From contig NZ_JABAIV010000002.1 of assembly GCF_013003915.1 (NCBI RefSeq), positions 310,001 through 374,000 on the forward strand: 64,000 nt of DNA. Direction: 5' to 3'. The DNA is from Telluria aromaticivorans (GTDB lineage: Bacteria > Pseudomonadota > Gammaproteobacteria > Burkholderiales > Burkholderiaceae_D). Below, piece by piece: positions 53,886 through 63,343 of the stretch. The stretch's first letter is position 1. Every line of letters starts with the position of its first letter. The position numbers and the translations under genes are program-made. Below the pieces are notes generated by a model. That model did no database searches. It had not been told where the DNA came from and saw only the letters and a list, made by a program, of their open reading frames with translations.

Positions 53886-55172
53886 TCAGCAATCGGAGAG
53901 TCCGACCAGGGCGGGCCGTGGTTCCGGCTGTTGCGCCTTATCCACCCGGAGCTCGCCCACCGACTGCGCCAGCCGATCGGCTTCCGCCTCCAGAGCGGTC
54001 GCGGCGGCGGTCGCCTGCTGCACCAGCACCGCGTTGTGGCAGACAGCTTCATTCATGTGCCCGATGGCGCCGCCAACCTGGCCGGCATGCATGCCTTCGC
54101 CCGCAGCGGCATGCCCCGTCTCACCCATGAGCTCGATAAGACGGCGCATCGCGGCGGCGATATCGTCCATCCTCGATCCGGCTTCGTCGACCAGCCGGGC
54201 GCCCGCCTCGACGTGTTCGGCCGAGCTGCCGACCAGTTCGCGGATGTCCCTTGCCGCGGCGGCGGAGCGCTGGGCAAGCTGGCGCACTTCCGTTGCCACG
54301 GTCTGGGAAACCTTGCCCTGCCCGCCCGCCCTGGCTGCTTCGACCGCCGCATTCAAGGCGAGGATATTGGCCTGGAACGCGAGGCCATCGGCCACGCCGA
54401 TGATGTCGACGATCTTGCTTGACGATGCACTGAGCGCCGCCATCGTCTCGATCACCTGGGACACTGGCGCATCGGTGCGGCGCGTTGCCAACGCTTCCCG
54501 GACGAACTGGCGCCTCAGGCCGCGCGCGATATACCAGGCGGCGAAAGCGCCGGTCACGAGGGCGCACAGGCACAGCAACACCATCCATGCGGAGAACCCG
54601 GACGCCAGGCGGCGCGCTCCCGCGGCATGTTCATTGTTGAGCTTCTCCTGCAGCTCGATGAAACCATTGATGCTGGCAAGCCAGTCGACGAAGGCAGGCG
54701 CGGCCTGTTGCGACAGCAGCGCCGTCGCTTCCGCCACCTGGCCGGCGGCGTGCAGCGCCACCACGCGGTCGATCAGCGGCCGGGTGCGGCGTTCCTGTTC
54801 CTTGATGGCTGCCAGCGCGTCCTTTTCGGCCGGCAAGATATCCGGCAGCTCATGGAACAGCGCGTCCATCGGCGAGGCCGAACGGGCGTAATTATCGTCC
54901 AGGGTCTTGATCAGGCCGATCGGCGCGGCGGTGTGCGCCGCGTTGGGCGCCAGGACCACGTCGCGCAATGCGATCGCGCGGTCACGCACGCTGGCGCGGA
55001 GGTTGACCGCATAGCGCTGCTTGACGCTGGTGACGTCGTTGATGTGGTTGAGGGCGCGGTCGATCTCCACGACGCGGCCGGCGGCCAGCACCGACAGGAC
55101 GATCATCAGGAGGAAAAAGGCGCCGTAGCCGAGAGCCAGGCGGGCGCCGATGGTCAGGGGCTTGTTTGTCAT
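53886..55172 (-). CDS. Methyl-accepting chemotaxis-like protein with atypical signalling tip
   Basis: 428 residues. TM1 (LALGYGAFFLLMIVLSVLAA), a four-helix-bundle-type periplasmic sensor domain to about 190, TM2 (AWMVLLCLCALVTGAFAAWY), no clear HAMP, then a short signalling helix pair. The tip reads AFQANILALNAAVEAARAGG then QGKVSQTVATEVRQLAQRSA. The usual EQGRGFAVVAxEVR stretch is replaced, so contact with CheA/CheW may be weakened. There is no CheR/CheB tether. ATG 55,172; a TTG six codons earlier is rejected. Confidence 0.82.
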   Translation of the reverse strand: MTNKPLTIGARLALGYGAFFLLMIVLSVLAAGRVVEIDRALNHINDVTSVKQRYAVNLRASVRDRAIALRDVVLAPNAAHTAAPIGLIKTLDDNYARSASPMDALFHELPDILPAEKDALAAIKEQERRTRPLIDRVVALHAAGQVAEATALLSQQAAPAFVDWLASINGFIELQEKLNNEHAAGARRLASGFSAWMVLLCLCALVTGAFAAWYIARGLRRQFVREALATRRTDAPVSQVIETMAALSASSSKIVDIIGVADGLAFQANILALNAAVEAARAGGQGKVSQTVATEVRQLAQRSAAAARDIRELVGSSAEHVEAGARLVDEAGSRMDDIAAAMRRLIELMGETGHAAAGEGMHAGQVGGAIGHMNEAVCHNAVLVQQATAAATALEAEADRLAQSVGELRVDKAQQPEPRPALVGLSDC

Positions 55173-55353
55173 GTCTATACTCGAAGTCAACTACCGGGAT
55201 CGGCGCACACAGGCGCAATAATTTCCCAGTAGCAATATCTCGACTATATCATGGCGTATGTACCAATTGTCCTGGCGACCACATCAACTTAGGTAAATCC
55301 GGCAGCACTGTTGCGCGGTTTCCAACAACACTGCCGAAAAGACCACAGGCGCC

Positions 55354-57054
55354 TTATTTCGTTAACGCTGCTGCTGTTGTGAAGGCCGGGCGGATATCGT
55401 TCGGCACCGAGGTTTTCAGGCGGTCGAGCGCCTTCTGCACTTCGGGGCGGATCACCACGTACTTGTCCATCATCGCCTTCGCGCGGGCATAGTCGCCGGT
55501 CGCTTCGATGGTCAGGAACTCGCGGTCGAGGTCGATGACGGCCCCCTTGATCTTCTTGAAGTCCACCGCGAAAGTGCCGTCGCTTTTCGCCACGAAGGCG
55601 CCCTTGTCGAGCAGGTAGTTCACCTGGATCGCCATGCCGCGCGCGTGCGACGAAGTCAGGCCGAAGTGCAGCGTGCGGAAGCTCGAGGCCAGGAAAGTGT
55701 TGTACAGCTTGCGCTCCGCAAGCACGCCCTGCCCCAGCCCGTCCTTCAGCAGTCCCTTGTCCATCATATATCCCAGCGCCCACAGGCCGGTGATGTCGGC
55801 CTTGGCTTCCTCGATGGTCGAATAGGTGTCCTTCAGGTCCTGGCGCGGGGTCGATTCCTTGCCGTCCTTCTTCGTATGGTGCGGGCCGAGGCCGTGCATG
55901 ATCTCGTGCGCCAGGATGTGGGTGAAGAAGGAATCGAAATCGAGGTCCTTCTGGTCCGCGGGGCTCAGCACCAGCTTCGAGATCGGCTGCAGCGTCGATT
56001 TGAACTTGGCTTCCTGGACGTTCTTGAGCATCACGCGCTTGGAGCCGCGCTCGCGGATCACGCGCTCGTCGTTCGGCAAGTTGTAGGCGGCGGTCTGCAC
56101 GCCCATGTTGCCGTCGCCGGCGCCATACACCTGGTTGACCACCACCATCGGGGCAATCGCGCCGACCTTCGGGTTGCGGTACTGCTTGTCGACCGGCAGG
56201 TTGTTTTCCAGCTCCTGCAGGTGCTTGCCGAAGAAGTCGAGCTTCTGCGTTTCCTTCTGGTCGCGGATGCTGACATAGGCCTCGAAGGCAGCCTTGTAGC
56301 CGAACAGCTCGTCGTTATAGGTTTCATACGGGCCGATGGTGATGTCGACCGGCGAATCGAGGTCCATCCAGGCGAAGTCCGAGGCCAGGTAATCGTTGCT
56401 CAGGAAGGCATCGGCGCGCAGCGTCAGGAATTTCTTGAGCGAGGCGTTGTCGGTGGATGCGGCGGCTTCACGCAGCAGCTTGGCGAGCTTTTCCAGGTCG
56501 GCGCGGTATTCGTCCGAATACTTCACGGTCGTGAACTTGCCGTCAGGGCCGGTGCGGATCACGGTGAAGAACCACTGCGCGTCCGATTTATGCGCGGCCG
56601 GGAGCGCGTTCATCCAGCTTTCCAGTGCGGCCTTGGAGGCGTTCTCCGGGTAGAAATTGGCGCCGGCCGGCTTCCTGGCCGGGATCTTGATGCCGGCGTA
56701 CTCCGCAGGCATGAAGGACTGGTTGTCGTCGAGACCCGACCACGGGCCCTTGTTCAGCCAGAACGCGTTCTGGCGCGCGCGGCCCAAGTCGGTGGTGTCT
56801 TTCTGCAGGGCGGCCCACAGCGCTTCGTTGCCGGACCAGCGCTGGCGCAGCTGCAGGGTGTCGATGATCTTCGCCGCTTCGATCAGCTTGACGACGGCGG
56901 CGCGGTCGCCTTTCGACAGCTTCGACGTATCGGCACGCAGCTCGACCGGCGCGAAGCGCTTGGACATGGCCTGGAGCTGGGCGACATTGGCTGGTTCGGC
57001 CTGCGCGACGCCGACGGCCGCGAACAGCATGAGAGGAGCGAGGATGTTCTTCAT
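55354..57054 (-). CDS. Exported M49-like (dipeptidyl-peptidase III-type) zinc peptidase
   Basis: 566 residues with a signal peptide (MKNILAPLMLFAAVGVAQA). The zinc site HEIMHGLGPHH (383-393) and EEAKADITGLW (415-425) correspond to the HExxxH and EExxAD ligands of the M49 fold. The N-terminal lobe (about 80-330) is helical and contains PGPYETYNDELFGYKAAFEA-like sequence seen in this family. Probably periplasmic and removes dipeptides or acts on other small peptides. A long upstream open frame is not protein-like; ATG 57,054 with an AGAGACCC leader is used. Confidence 0.8.
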   Translation of the reverse strand: MKNILAPLMLFAAVGVAQAEPANVAQLQAMSKRFAPVELRADTSKLSKGDRAAVVKLIEAAKIIDTLQLRQRWSGNEALWAALQKDTTDLGRARQNAFWLNKGPWSGLDDNQSFMPAEYAGIKIPARKPAGANFYPENASKAALESWMNALPAAHKSDAQWFFTVIRTGPDGKFTTVKYSDEYRADLEKLAKLLREAAASTDNASLKKFLTLRADAFLSNDYLASDFAWMDLDSPVDITIGPYETYNDELFGYKAAFEAYVSIRDQKETQKLDFFGKHLQELENNLPVDKQYRNPKVGAIAPMVVVNQVYGAGDGNMGVQTAAYNLPNDERVIRERGSKRVMLKNVQEAKFKSTLQPISKLVLSPADQKDLDFDSFFTHILAHEIMHGLGPHHTKKDGKESTPRQDLKDTYSTIEEAKADITGLWALGYMMDKGLLKDGLGQGVLAERKLYNTFLASSFRTLHFGLTSSHARGMAIQVNYLLDKGAFVAKSDGTFAVDFKKIKGAVIDLDREFLTIEATGDYARAKAMMDKYVVIRPEVQKALDRLKTSVPNDIRPAFTTAAALTK

Positions 57055-57148
57055 GGGTCTCTTTATTTTAGGAATGACAACGCAATATTGTAATCCTGGG
57101 GAGAGCCCGGTGCCGTTGAGATTTCGATATGTATGAGCCGTCGAATCC

Positions 57149-57289
57149 CGTAGGGTGGTGCGGCTCCACCCGGCAGCTGATTGCCAGCCGGTGTGTGCGC
57201 CGCCCACGCGTTCAACCAGCATACGAATTGCCGCGCGGGCGGCATCACCGAGGTTTGAACGCGTGGGCAAGGGACTTGCCCACCCTACG
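57149..57289. repeat. Nested inverted repeat of the CGTAGGGTGGGC type, second copy
   Basis: Outer arms CGTAGGGTGG (57,149) and CCACCCTACG (ending 57,289). Inner arms CCCACGCGTTCAA and TTGAACGCGTGGG. Same plan as 8,254-8,386 but with different inner sequence. Confidence 0.75.
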
Positions 57290-57348
57290 ATGTCGCGGGT
57301 GTCTTAGGGTGCGGCCAATCGTATGTGCAAATCCATGTCAGCGGGTTT

Positions 57349-57377
57349 CGTAGGGTGGGCGGCCCCCACGCGGTCAA
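57349..57377 (+). repeat. Partial CGTAGGGTGGGC unit
   Basis: CGTAGGGTGGGCGGCCCCCA then CGCGGTCAA, a half-element abutting the stop of the outer-membrane efflux gene. The 57,055-57,378 gap holds only these repeats. Confidence 0.6.
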
Positions 57378-57378
57378 G

Positions 57379-58812
57379 TCAACGCACGGTCGGCAACGCC
57401 GGCCCCTGCTCCCACCCCCCGCCCAGCGCCCGCGCCACGGCCACGGTCGCCAGCAGCCGCTGCGTGCGGATCTGTGCCGCCGCCCGGTCTGCCGCCAGCG
57501 AATTACGCTGCGCATCCGTCACGTCGAGATAGGTCGACACACCGCGCTCGTAGCGCGCTTTCGCCACCAGCAGCGCGCGGGCCGCGGCCTGTTGCGACTG
57601 CGCCTGCACCTCGCCCTGCTGCCGGCGCTGCTGCACGTCCGACAGCGCATCTTCGACTTCGCGCAGCGCGATCAAGAGGCGTGTTTCGTGATTGGCCACT
57701 GCTTCGTCGTAGCGCGCTTTTGAGAGCGCCAGGTTGGCGCGGTTGCGGCCCGCATCGAATACCGGCAGCGACAGCGCAAGCGGCCCGGCCGAGAACTGGC
57801 GCGCACCGCCGCTGGCCAGGTCGCGCAGGTGTTCCGAGGCGAAGCCGAAGTTCGATGTCAGCGACAGCGACGGATAGAACCCACCTTCGGCCACGCCCAC
57901 CTGGGCATTGGCCGCGCGCAGTTGCGCCACGCTGGCCGCCAGGTCCGGCCGCTGCTTCAGCAGGCTGGCCGGCAGGCCGACAGGAATACTTGGCGGCAGC
58001 GGCAGCGCGCTACTCGCACCACCGGCCAGCAACGGCGCGCTCGGCGAGGCGCCGACCAGCGTCGCCAGTGCATGCTCCACCGCGTTGCGCTGGCGCTGGG
58101 CCTCGTGCAGGTCGGCTTGTGCATTCGCGCGTTCGATGCGGGCGCGCGAGACATCCAGCTCGTTCGACAGCCCGGCCTTGAAACGCGCCTCGACGAGTTC
58201 CTGCGCTTCGCGCCGTGCACCCAGCGCGTCGCGCAGGATCGCCATGTCGGCATCCAGCCCGCGCAGCTGCCAGTAGGATGCCGCCACCTGGCCGGACAGC
58301 AGCAGGATCACGCCGTCGCGATCATCCTGCGCCGCCAGCGCCTGTGCATCGGCCGCTTCGACCACGCGCCGCACGCGGCCCCACAGGTCGAGTTCATACG
58401 ACAGCGAAGCGCCAACGCTGAAGTTGTTGCCCTCGATCGAACGCCCGCCGAGCGCGATGCCCTGCGCGGTCTCGGCCGAGCTGCGCGTATTCGAGATGCC
58501 GGCGCCCAGCGCCACGTTCGGCGCCTGCCCCGCGCGCACCACGCCCAGTTGGGCCTGGGCCTGCAGCAGGCGCTGCGCGGCCGCCTTCACGCCGGGGTTG
58601 TCGCGCAGCGCACGCTGCTCCAGGCTGTCGAGGGTGGCGTCGCCGAAGACGGTCCACCAGGCCGCCGGCAGCCGCGCTGCCTCATTCGTTTCCGCGCTGT
58701 GGCGGTAAGCAGGTGCAGCGGCACCCGCCGGCTCGGTGAATTCCGGACCAACTGTCGCGCAGCCGGCCAGCGCCGCAGCCAGCGCGGACACCAATGCAAG
58801 ATTCTTCAGCAT
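57379..58812 (-). CDS. Outer-membrane efflux lipoprotein (OprM/NodT type)
   Basis: 477 residues. The lipobox ALAAALAGCATVGPEF marks a lipoprotein. Two outer-membrane-factor repeats follow (LPAAWWTVFGDATLDSLEQR; LLKQRPDLAASVAQLRAANA), as in OprM, CusC and NodT. It forms the trimeric exit duct of the adjacent EmrAB-type pump. It starts 21 bases after the emrB-like gene ends. Confidence 0.92.
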   Translation of the reverse strand: MLKNLALVSALAAALAGCATVGPEFTEPAGAAAPAYRHSAETNEAARLPAAWWTVFGDATLDSLEQRALRDNPGVKAAAQRLLQAQAQLGVVRAGQAPNVALGAGISNTRSSAETAQGIALGGRSIEGNNFSVGASLSYELDLWGRVRRVVEAADAQALAAQDDRDGVILLLSGQVAASYWQLRGLDADMAILRDALGARREAQELVEARFKAGLSNELDVSRARIERANAQADLHEAQRQRNAVEHALATLVGASPSAPLLAGGASSALPLPPSIPVGLPASLLKQRPDLAASVAQLRAANAQVGVAEGGFYPSLSLTSNFGFASEHLRDLASGGARQFSAGPLALSLPVFDAGRNRANLALSKARYDEAVANHETRLLIALREVEDALSDVQQRRQQGEVQAQSQQAAARALLVAKARYERGVSTYLDVTDAQRNSLAADRAAAQIRTQRLLATVAVARALGGGWEQGPALPTVR

Positions 58813-58833
58813 GTCTGTTCCCTACTTTCGTTA

Positions 58834-60431
58834 TCAGTGCGCACCTGAGGCGCCACCCGGCGACTTCACCTTGTCGGCCAGCCAGATCACGGCGATGCAG
58901 CCGATCAGCACCAGGCCGACGATCCAGAAGCCGTCGTTGTAGGCCATCACATAAGACTCGCGCCGCACGATGCGGTCGATCACGGCGAGGGCCTGGTTGG
59001 CCGCGGTGGCCGGATCCATGCCGCCGGCGATGAAGCCCTGGGTCAGCCCTTCCAGGCGCTGCTGGGTAGCCAGCGAATAATTCGACACCGCTTCGCCCAG
59101 GCGCGCCGAATGGAGCGCGTGCTCAAGGCCGTGGCCAGCAGGGCGATGCCGATCGAGCCGCCCAGGTTGCGAGTCATGTTGAACAGGCTGGAGGCCGAGG
59201 GCATGTCCTTTGGCGCGATGCCGGCCATGGCGAAGTTCGACAGGGTCAGCATCACGAAGGGCTGGCCGATCGCGCGCACGACCTGGGTCACCATCAGCTG
59301 GTCGTAGCCGGTGCTGGCATCCATGAAGGCATTCATCAGGCAGGAGCCGCCGAACAGCAGCAAGCCGAACGAGCACAGGATGCGGTTATCCACCTTCGAG
59401 GACAGCGCCGCCGCGAAGGGCATCACCAGCAGCTGCGGCAGGCCGACCCAGGCGATCACTTCGCCGATCTGCATCGGCGTGTAGCCGGCGATCTGGCCCA
59501 GGTAGAGCGGCAGCAGGAACGACGATCCATATAGGCCCATGCCGGTCACCGCCGACAGCACGGTCGCCACCAAGAAGTTGCGCTGGCCGTAGAGGCGCAG
59601 GTTCACGAACGGATCCGGGCGGGTGACGCTCAGCGCGATCCAGCCCAGGATGCCCACCAGCGACAGCGAAGCAAAGGTGATGATGAAGGACGACTCGAAC
59701 CAGTCCTTCGAATTGCCTTCTTCCAAAAAGATCGTCAGGCAGGCCAGGCCCATCGCCATCAGGCCGATGCCGAGCCAGTCGGCATTGAGCAGCGTGCGCA
59801 GGTTCGGCTTTTCCGGGTTGAGCCCGTAGACCATGCCGGCGATGAGCAGCACGCCCGGCACCCAGTTGATATAGAAGATCGACGGCCAGCCGTACAGCTC
59901 CGACAAATAGCCGCCCAGGGTCGGGCCCATGGCCGGCGCCAGCGTGGCGGTCAGGCCGAAGATCGCCATGCCGGCCGCGCGCTTGGATGCCGGCAAGCGC
60001 GTCATCACCAGCGTCATCGCCATCGGGATCAGGGCGCCGCCGGTAAAGCCCTGCAGCATGCGGAACACGATCATGCTTTCCAGGTTCCAGGCCGCCCCGC
60101 ACAGGGTCGAGAACACCAGGAACAGCGCGGTGGTGCCGATCATGTAGAAGCGCGCACCGAAGGCGCGCGTGAACAGCGCGGTCATCGGGATCACGACGAT
60201 CTCGGCGCACAGGTAGGCGGTCGAGATCCACGAGCCCTCTTCCTGCGTGGCGTTCAGGGTGCCGAGGATGTCGCGCAGCGACGAATTGGTGATCTGGATG
60301 TCGAGGACGGCCATGAAGGCGCCCAGCATGCCGGCGGCCACCGCGATCCAGGTGCGGAGGTCAACCCGCGCCCCGTTGGCCGGCGCTCCAGGCATCACGC
60401 CGGCGTGGGCGTCCTTGGTGAGGCTGGTCAT
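58834..60431 (-). pseudogene. EmrB-type MFS efflux pump (DHA2, 14 TM), frameshifted
   Basis: The frame from ATG 60,431 encodes a normal DHA2 pump (TWIAVAAGMLGAFMAVLDIQ; RMLQGFTGGALIPMAM; GPTLGGYLSELYGWPSIFYI) up to GIALLATALSTR. It then runs into junk RRAWAKRCR and stops at 59,043. The expected continuation HSARLGEAVSNYSLATQQRL to a last membrane helix is intact in another frame, ending at 58,834. The break is at about 59,110-59,120, where a few bases appear to be missing between STR and HSARLGE. Either a real mutation removing the final helices or a sequencing error. Confidence 0.82.
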
Positions 60432-60440
60432 GGCAGGGCC

Positions 60441-61583
60441 TTAGTGCGCGGCCGCGGTCTGGGTGTGGCGGGTGTCCTGCCCAAGTTCGACTTCGGCCAC
60501 CACCGACATGCCCGGCACCAGGCGGCCGGCGTATTTCTTTACGTCGGCCGGGTCGAGCACGATCTTGACCGGCACGCGCTGGACGATCTTGGTGAAGTTG
60601 CCGGTCGCGTTATCGGCCGGCAGCAGCGCGAACTGGTTGCCCGAGGCAGGCGAGAAGCTGTGCACGCGGCCCGCCAGGTGCTTGCCCGGCAGCGCATCGA
60701 CTTCGAGCGCGACCTGCTGGCCGGGCTCCAGCCCGCCCAGCTGGGTTTCCTTGAAATTGGCGGTGACCCAGACTTCGTCTTCGACCACGGCCAGCAGCTG
60801 CTGGCCCGGCTGCACGCGCGCGCCGACTTCGACGCTGCGCTTGCCGATGCGGCCGGCCACCGGCGCCAGGATGCGGTTGTAGGCAAGCTGCTGGCGCGCA
60901 TCCTTGAGCTGGGCCTGCAGCACCTTGACCTGGGCCTTGAGCACGTCGCGGCCGGCGCCGGCTGCAGCGATCTGCGCCTGCGCCGCGGCGGCGTTGTCGC
61001 GCCGTGCGGCGACATCGGCGACCGCGCCGGCGCGCGCGGCGTTTGAAGCATCCACTTCCGACTTCGACACCGCCTTCATGGTCTCGGTGTAGAGCTGGCC
61101 GAAGCGCTCGGCATCCTGGCGCGCACGCACCAGCTGGGCCTCGGCCTGGCGTACTTGGGCGCCGGCGGCGGAGGCCTGCGCTGTCACCTGCATCACCTGG
61201 GCATCGGCCTGGCCGATTTGCTGTTCCACCGAGGCGATCTGCGCCTCGATCTGCTCCACGCGCACGCCGTGGTCGGCGGGGTCGAGCTCGGCGATCACGT
61301 CGCCGGCCTTGACTAGCTGGTTGTCGTCGACCAGCACGCGCGTCACCACGCCGGGCACGCGGCTCGATACCGGGTGCACGCGCCCGGTGACATAGGCATT
61401 CTCGGTCTCGACGTAATGGTGGCTGCGGTACCACATGCGTCCACCCGCGCCGAGGGCGACCAGGGCGATCAGCCCCACCACGCCGAGCACGCGCTTGTTG
61501 GGCGGGGTCTTGCCCGGCGCAGCCGCCGGGGTCGCGGCCTGGGTCGGAGGGGTTTGCGCTGCCTGGGTATGCGAATCTGCCAT
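60441..61583 (-). CDS. emrA: EmrA/HlyD-type periplasmic adaptor
   Basis: 380 residues. One N-terminal membrane anchor (VLGVVGLIALVALGAGG), the biotinyl-lipoyl half-motif YVETENAYVTGRVHPVSSRV, a long coiled-coil hairpin (about 105-225, Ala/Gln-rich), then the beta-barrel part (VEVGARVQPGQQLLAVVEDE). It connects the EmrB-like pump to the outer-membrane duct. First gene of the three-gene operon, divergent from the TetR gene with an operator between them. Confidence 0.9.
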   Translation of the reverse strand: MADSHTQAAQTPPTQAATPAAAPGKTPPNKRVLGVVGLIALVALGAGGRMWYRSHHYVETENAYVTGRVHPVSSRVPGVVTRVLVDDNQLVKAGDVIAELDPADHGVRVEQIEAQIASVEQQIGQADAQVMQVTAQASAAGAQVRQAEAQLVRARQDAERFGQLYTETMKAVSKSEVDASNAARAGAVADVAARRDNAAAAQAQIAAAGAGRDVLKAQVKVLQAQLKDARQQLAYNRILAPVAGRIGKRSVEVGARVQPGQQLLAVVEDEVWVTANFKETQLGGLEPGQQVALEVDALPGKHLAGRVHSFSPASGNQFALLPADNATGNFTKIVQRVPVKIVLDPADVKKYAGRLVPGMSVVAEVELGQDTRHTQTAAAH

Positions 61584-61643
61584 GGGAACGACCTTGATAA
61601 ATGAAATGGACTCATCGCATTATTCGCCAAGCCTTAGTTGAAG

Positions 61644-61676
61644 TCAAGAAATGAAACGGTTGCGTTTCATTCTTGA
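61644..61676. promoter_or_regulatory. Palindromic operator for the TetR regulator
   Basis: TCAAGAAATGAAACG-GTTG-CGTTTCATTCTTGA: 14-bp arms with one extra A in the left arm. It lies in the 111-base gap between emrA and the tetR-like gene, 19 bases before the latter's ATG, so the regulator probably controls both directions. Confidence 0.75.
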
Positions 61677-61694
61677 TTTCAGTAGAGTGGCCGT

Positions 61695-62345
61695 ATGAGC
61701 AAACCGACGCCAGACACCACCCCGCCCGCCAAGGCCGCCGGCCGCCCCAAGGCGTCCGAGGTCGAAGCGCGCACCCAGGACTTGATCGAGGCGGCGGCCG
61801 GGCTGTTCCTGAAACACGGCTATACGGGCACCAGCCTCGAAACGATCGCGCGCGAAGCGCACGTCGCGGTGCGCACCATCTACGTGAAATTCGGCGGCAA
61901 GGCCGGGTTGCTGAAAGCGGTGTTGCAGGCACGCCGCGAGCGCTTTTTTGCGATCGGTGGGATGGACCATGACGCGCGACCGCTGCGCGAGGTCATCGGC
62001 GAATTCGCCGTTCACTTCTACGACATGCTGTGCGAGCCCGATGCGGTGGCCCTGCAGCGCGTGGTCATGGCCGAGTCCGGCACCAATCCGGAGCTGGCGG
62101 AAGCTTTCTATGAGGCCGGGCCGCGTATGACCCGCGACATGCTCGAGCGTTACTTCGCCCGCCCGGACATCCGCGCGCAGCTGCGTCCGGACGTGCCGCT
62201 TGCCCTGCTGCCCTCGCACCTGATCGCCTGTATCAATGGCGACCCGGTGATCCGTTTCCTGTTCCCGGACCGGAAGCAGGGCCATGAGGAAGCGCGCCGG
62301 CTGCTTGCCGAGCGTCTAGAACTGTTTTACCGCAGCATTTTGTAA
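61695..62345 (+). CDS. TetR/AcrR-family regulator of the efflux operon
   Basis: 216 residues. The HTH is TSLETIAREAHVAVRTIYVK followed by FGGKAGLL (about 50-77), the TetR/AcrR signature. The helical ligand domain includes MLCEPDAVALQRVVMAE, as in TetR_C regulators of multidrug pumps. It is divergent from emrA-emrB-oprM and next to a palindromic operator, which suggests local repression relieved by a toxic compound. Confidence 0.92.
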   Translation: MSKPTPDTTPPAKAAGRPKASEVEARTQDLIEAAAGLFLKHGYTGTSLETIAREAHVAVRTIYVKFGGKAGLLKAVLQARRERFFAIGGMDHDARPLREVIGEFAVHFYDMLCEPDAVALQRVVMAESGTNPELAEAFYEAGPRMTRDMLERYFARPDIRAQLRPDVPLALLPSHLIACINGDPVIRFLFPDRKQGHEEARRLLAERLELFYRSIL

Positions 62346-62420
62346 GGTCAATCTGTGCGTCATCGCACCGACCTGGTGCGAGGATTTGTGACAATCTGAC
62401 CTCCTTTACAGGAGGATGTC

Positions 62421-62468
62421 ATGAATAATAAAACGACAGCGGCGCTTGGCCGCGAGGAGGCAGTATGA
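62421..62468 (+). CDS. 15-codon leader ORF coupled to the next gene
   Basis: MNNKTTAALGREEAV, with a near-perfect ribosome site AGGAGGATGTC before ATG 62,421. Its TGA overlaps the ATG of the next gene (ATGA at 62,465). Its final codons GAGGAGGCA form that gene's Shine-Dalgarno. Probably a translational-coupling leader. Confidence 0.5.
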   Translation: MNNKTTAALGREEAV

Positions 62469-62650
62469 GCAAGTCGTCCCGATACGAATGGCGCGATCAG
62501 CAGGCGTCGCTGCAGGAGCGCATGAAAGGATTCATGGCGAATCCGGGCACGGAACAGCTGGAAGCAGTCCTGGCCGAGATGCGTGCGTACGCAGCCGCAG
62601 CACAGAATGGCTCGATCGAGATTCCGGAACGGTTTATCGCTTTCAGCTGA
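62465..62650 (+). CDS. Small hypothetical protein
   Basis: 61 residues, MSKSSRYEWRDQQASLQERM, helical and soluble, with a hydrophobic heptad pattern in LEAVLAEMRAYAAAAQNG. GAGGAGG lies at good distance. It is followed by a hairpin terminator. Family not recognised; coding is supported by the start signals and coupling to the leader ORF. Confidence 0.65.
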   Translation: MSKSSRYEWRDQQASLQERMKGFMANPGTEQLEAVLAEMRAYAAAAQNGSIEIPERFIAFS

Positions 62651-62669
62651 TCGACCGACACCCCTCAAC

Positions 62670-62702
62670 AATGCCGCCCCGCGCAAGCCGGGCGGCATTG
62701 TT
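62670..62702 (+). terminator. Terminator after the small gene
   Basis: 10-bp stem AATGCCGCCC/GGGCGGCATT with a 10-base loop, then GTT. The T-run is weak. Confidence 0.6.
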
Positions 62703-62715
62703 CATTGCGGGTTGG

Positions 62716-63036
62716 TTAATTGACTGTTGCCGGTGTAGGGCTACCGTTGGAACTGGTCTCGAAATCGAACACCCGGGTCAGGCAAAAGACCTTGCGCGGT
62801 GCGCGGTGGCGTTCGTGGATTTCTCGGGTCATCACCTCGACCCGCCGCGGCTGCAGCGACACCTGGCGCGGATCGATGAAGTCGGCTGTTCCCTGGCTGA
62901 AGCGGGCCGCCAACTGCTGGGAGATGGTGCCGTGCACGACCGACGGCTCGCCGTGGAGCGTGGTGCGGAGCTCGAAGGCGCGCGATTCGGGAAGGACAAA
63001 GACGGTACCGACGTATTCATTGCCGTGTTCGTACAT
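62716..63036 (-). CDS. Small hypothetical protein
   Basis: 106 residues starting MYEHGNEYVGTVFVLPESRA, with beta-rich stretches (VSLQPRRVEVMTREIHER; KVFCLTRVFDFET). ATG 63,036 has CAGGAG eight bases upstream; six further codons are rejected. No signal peptide or membrane segment. Family unknown to me. It converges with the terminator at 62,670. Confidence 0.65.
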   Translation of the reverse strand: MYEHGNEYVGTVFVLPESRAFELRTTLHGEPSVVHGTISQQLAARFSQGTADFIDPRQVSLQPRRVEVMTREIHERHRAPRKVFCLTRVFDFETSSNGSPTPATVN

Positions 63037-63343
63037 AGCAGTCTCCTGTGGCATTACACGACTGGCGACAAGTGGGCTTGCCGCCGCACGCGACCATCAT
63101 AGCCTGTCAATACGGAGGCAGGCGCTTGTCACGATTGACATTTGCAACCGTAATAAAACTACGGAAAACACGGTTGACTTCGCTATGCGGCAGGAGTAGC
63201 GTCACCTCGGTGTATGGATGAGCTACCCACACGAGGTAGGGAAAGTACACGAAAGCTGCAAGAACAGGATCAGAGACCGGCCGGAGCGCCCGCCTGCCCT
63301 GGACCAGCAGCGCACATAAAACAGATAAACATCGGAGACAACA
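63037..63343. other. Intergenic region upstream of the isoamylase gene
   Basis: 307 bases, moderately A/T-rich around 63,110-63,190. The ribosome site GGAGACAAC lies before ATG 63,344. No promoter boxes that I would defend. Confidence 0.4.
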
